64,000 bases of DNA, from positions 367,404,271 to 367,468,270 of the forward strand of contig NC_080672.1 of assembly GCF_030247195.1 (NCBI RefSeq). Reading direction: 5' to 3'. Every line of letters starts with the position of its first letter. The stretch's first letter is position 1. The translations under genes were made by a program, and so were the position numbers. Positions 61,151-64,000 of the stretch are shown in pieces. This stretch comes from Topomyia yanbarensis. Taxonomy: Eukaryota > Arthropoda > Insecta > Diptera > Culicidae. A model generated the notes under the pieces. That model saw only the letters and a list, made by a program, of their open reading frames with translations, made no database searches and was not told the origin of the DNA.

Positions 61151-61434
61151 CCGAGTTCTCACTGAAAGCAGCGCGAGACGAGTTTTACAATGCTTACCTA
61201 CGGAAGCGAGACCTGAAATTGAAACACATCGGAGTGGATTCTGATCGTCGCGTGTACATCAACGAAAGTCTGACCACCGAAGCGCGCAAGCTAAAATCAG
61301 CAGCACTACATCTGAAGAAAATGGGTAAGCTGGCATCGGTGTACACCAAGCAAGGAGTCGTCCATGTGAAACCTGCTGCTGGCGCACCACCGATTACGAT
61401 ACGTTCTGAAAAAGAACTGGATAAATATTTGTAA
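61151..61434 (+). CDS. Non-LTR retrotransposon ORF1, C-terminal part
   Basis: Open frame reading EFSLKAARDEFYNAYLRKRD, then VYINESLTTEARKLKSAALH and IRSEKELDKYL before a stop at 61434. The VYINESLT...ARKLK...GKL...VYTK...VHVK pattern is that of the C-terminal domain of ORF1 in CR1/L2-type LINEs (recognised by eye). The N-terminal part is missing because the element begins just after the T run, so it is 5'-truncated. ORF2 follows after 173 bp. Confidence 0.65.
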
Positions 61435-61607
61435 CTATGCTTTTCGTTCACTTTTGAAGTTTTCGTTTATATGGTATTGTCTAAAATTTTTGTATTTGTT
61501 TTTGTATTTTTGTATTTGTTAAGTTAAGATTGTATGTCAGATATTATAGTTATATGCTCCTCCGTAATTATGCAGCCCTCTAGAAATTGCTTTCCTCACT
61601 ACATTTA

Positions 61608-64000
61608 ATGCCTCCATCACACAACCACACCTCCACGAACATTCCGGGAGCAGTGCTGAATGCCGTTCTAATTCCTGGAAAGCTCAATATTTGCCATGGA
61701 AATGCCCAGAGTCTATGTGCGCGCAAATCAAGCAAACTAGATGAGGTTCGCAATGTTTTGTTTGGCTCCAAAGCCGAGATAGCATGCTTCACCGAATCAT
61801 GGCTAACCACAAAAAACAGTGATACTAGCATCGGCATCGCTGGTTACTCCGTCATGAGAAACGACAGAGCATACATGCGCGGCGGAGGAATTGCTGTTTA
61901 TTACAGAGAACATCTGTCTTGCTACAAGATCTTCAATACGGTGCTAACAGCAGAATCGACGGATAAAACTGAATGTTTGGCTTTGGAGTTTCGATTGAGT
62001 GGCGAGAAGGTACTACTGATGGTAATCTACAATCCTCCAGAAAACGACTGTGCACCTTTTCTGGCCGATAAGTTGGCTGATTTCGCTATTCGCTATGAGA
62101 CCATTTTTGTAATTGGCGACTTCAACACTGATCTGCTTCGTCCTAGCAACAAGCGTGAGCGATTTGAATCAATGCTCTGCAGTCACTCGCTGTCATCCGT
62201 AAGTGAAGAACCGACATTTTTCCACGGTGGAGGGTGCTCCCAACTTGATCTGTTCTTAACCAATAGCAGTGAGAAGGTTTTGCGGTTTGGCCAGGTTAGT
62301 TTTCCCGGGTTGTCGCACCACGATTTAATTTTTGTGTCACTTAGCTTTGAAATCGTTCGCCCATCCAGCCGGCACACTTATCGTGATTATGTGAATTTTG
62401 ACCCACACGCTCTGGAAAATGCCATACTATGTATTCCGTGGAATCATTTCTATGGAATAGTAGATGTAAACAATGCTATGGAATTCTTTAATGCAAACAT
62501 AAAAACGGTGCACGACTCGTGTATTCCTCTTCGCGTCAGTACCTCCCGCCGGAGAAACAACCCATGGTTTTCTGATGATGTACGCCAGTGTCTACTCGAA
62601 CGTGATTTAGCCTACAAAGACTGGTTGCAAGCTGCAACGCACTTAAAAAATGAAAAACGGCAGCGGTACAAGGTGCTGAGGAATCGTGCTAACATGAAAG
62701 TCGCTGTGGCTAAACAACAGTACTTGAACCGATATTTGGATAGCAACACTCCGTCAAAAACCCTCTGGCAACGTGTTAGGAATCTTGGAGTCGGCAAGGC
62801 GAAATCGACGCGGCCGTGCGAGTTTGATCCAGATAAGGTAAATCGAACATTTTTAGCCAACTACACGAACAGTAACCATAGAGGACCGAGAGCATCGCGA
62901 GCAGCACCACCTTCGCCATACAACTTTTCGTTTCAATCTGTGCGGTACTGGGAAGTCGTCAATGCTATCTGGGATATTAAATCGAACGCTGTTGGGTTAG
63001 ATGATTTACCGATTACCTTCATTAAGATCATCTTACCGTTAGTTGTGCAACACATAACGCATTTATTCAACATGTGTATCCAAACTTCTACCTTTCCTGA
63101 ATGCTGGAAACACGCAAAGATTCTGCCATTGAAGAAGAAAGCGCATTTAAATGACATCACCAATCTGCGTCCGATTAGTATACTTTGCGCGCTATCAAAA
63201 GCTTTTGAAAAACTTCTTAAGCAACAAATGACCTCTTATATTGAAGCTAACAGTCTGCTGTCTGACTTTCAGGCCGGTTTCCGTACAGGGCAAAGTATTA
63301 AAACTGCTGTTCTTCGAGTACACAACGACATAGGAGCAATCATTGATAAAAAGGGTACTGCAATACTGCTACTACTGGACTTTTCAAAGGCTTTCGATAC
63401 CATCCTTCATAGAAAACTATTGGCCAAACTGAATGTACAGTTCAATTTTTCCTCTACTGCCGTGTGCCTAATGGAGTCATACCTGTGTAATAGAAAGCAG
63501 ACCGTTTTCTGTGGAAATCACTACTCAAAGAGTGCTAATGCACCGTCCGGTGTGCCTCAAGGCTCAGTGCTTGGTCCTCTGCTTTTTAGCTGTTATATAA
63601 ACGATTTACCGACGGTTCTGAAGTACTGCTCCATTCAGATTTACGCCGATGATGTACAACTCTATATCGGTCGGCTTGGACCTTGTGCACGCGAGCTTGT
63701 TAGGATGGTGAATGCGGATCTCAAACAAGTTGCTGATTGGTCGCGGCGACATAACCTTCACGTGAACCCTGCTAAAAGTAAGGCGATGTTCATCACAAAT
63801 CGGCGTCGTAGAGCTACTGGTTTTTCTTTACCAGTACCGGGAATTATGATGGACGATCAAAGCATCGATTGGTTCGACAACGCAAACAATCTAGGATTTA
63901 TCTTCCAAAATAACTTGCAGTGGGATGGTCTGATAGCACAACAGTGTGGAAAAATATATGCTGGCATTCGCACCTTATACAGCTGTACCTCAGCCCCCCC
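61608..64000 (+). CDS. Non-LTR retrotransposon ORF2: endonuclease and reverse transcriptase, intact to window end
   Basis: I translated this frame completely: 797 codons with no stop or frameshift, running off the window. The apurinic-type endonuclease comes first (NICHGNAQSL, FTESWLT, RGGGIAVYYR, FVIGDFNTDLL, QLDLFLTNSS, GLSHHDLIF). The reverse transcriptase follows (NAVGLDDLPITFIK, LRPISIL, FQAGFRTGQS, LLDFSKAFDTI, SGVPQGSVLGPLLF, catalytic YADD, NPAKSKAMF). It copies the element's RNA at a nicked target. The motifs fit the CR1/L2/Jockey assemblage; exact clade is unresolved. The intact frame suggests recent or ongoing activity. Confidence 0.92.
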   Translation, partial: MPPSHNHTSTNIPGAVLNAVLIPGKLNICHGNAQSLCARKSSKLDEVRNVLFGSKAEIACFTESWLTTKNSDTSIGIAGYSVMRNDRAYMRGGGIAVYYREHLSCYKIFNTVLTAESTDKTECLALEFRLSGEKVLLMVIYNPPENDCAPFLADKLADFAIRYETIFVIGDFNTDLLRPSNKRERFESMLCSHSLSSVSEEPTFFHGGGCSQLDLFLTNSSEKVLRFGQVSFPGLSHHDLIFVSLSFEIVRPSSRHTYRDYVNFDPHALENAILCIPWNHFYGIVDVNNAMEFFNANIKTVHDSCIPLRVSTSRRRNNPWFSDDVRQCLLERDLAYKDWLQAATHLKNEKRQRYKVLRNRANMKVAVAKQQYLNRYLDSNTPSKTLWQRVRNLGVGKAKSTRPCEFDPDKVNRTFLANYTNSNHRGPRASRAAPPSPYNFSFQSVRYWEVVNAIWDIKSNAVGLDDLPITFIKIILPLVVQHITHLFNMCIQTSTFPECWKHAKILPLKKKAHLNDITNLRPISILCALSKAFEKLLKQQMTSYIEANSLLSDFQAGFRTGQSIKTAVLRVHNDIGAIIDKKGTAILLLLDFSKAFDTILHRKLLAKLNVQFNFSSTAVCLMESYLCNRKQTVFCGNHYSKSANAPSGVPQGSVLGPLLFSCYINDLPTVLKYCSIQIYADDVQLYIGRLGPCARELVRMVNADLKQVADWSRRHNLHVNPAKSKAMFITNRRRRATGFSLPVPGIMMDDQSIDWFDNANNLGFIFQNNLQWDGLIAQQCGKIYAGIRTLYSCTSAP

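Overview
The window looks like insect nuclear DNA, most likely from a culicine (Aedes-like) mosquito. It is AT-rich and intron-rich. It is packed with short terminal-inverted-repeat (TIR) elements, tRNA-headed SINEs and non-LTR retrotransposons. One dispersed repeat carries the GGCCCGGAGGGCCGAGT core and the TTTTAATCCACCTA end that I associate with Aedes genomes. Species assignment is inference; I see no bacterial, phage or CRISPR features.

The only cellular protein gene I can support is a Spätzle-family cytokine on the minus strand. Its five coding exons span about 40 kb: 46643-46611, 46534-46374, 17807-17083, 16961-16898 and 6792-6621. All splice sites are GT/AG and all phases join. The product is 384 residues: signal peptide, Cys-rich N-terminal segment, long prodomain, RQKR cleavage site and a 104-residue cystine-knot domain with 8 cysteines.

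Its two giant introns (28.6 kb and 10.1 kb) hold most of the window. The larger one contains an 8.1-kb array of about 900 copies of the nonamer ATGAATGAA and its variants (36363-44440). This array sits inside a member of an AT-rich repeat family; an inverted, colinear, unexpanded copy about 570 bp long lies at 10935-11505. The introns also contain TIR and foldback elements, several with exact target duplications: a TIR element at 33848-35556 (ATGTTCAT), a hAT-type MITE at 21057-21372 (TATGGGAG), pogo/Tigger-like elements with TA at 18924-20096 and 20147-22664, a piggyBac-like MITE with TTAA at 27500-28018, and a SINE at 19195-19365 (GAAAATATT).

Upstream of the gene (46.6-64 kb) there is no recognised gene until the transposon cluster. 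A SINE with a 22-bp duplication lies at 52076-52593. A decayed minus-strand RNase H-bearing LINE (about 55.3-61.1 kb) is split by a hAT element (55332-57692, TSD TCTCCATG) and by a foldback element (58937-60721), which itself carries another repeat (59553-60558). From 61151 to the window end runs a plus-strand non-LTR retrotransposon whose endonuclease/reverse transcriptase frame is open for at least 797 codons. At the other end (1-4770) a decayed transposase-like remnant is split by two TIR elements.
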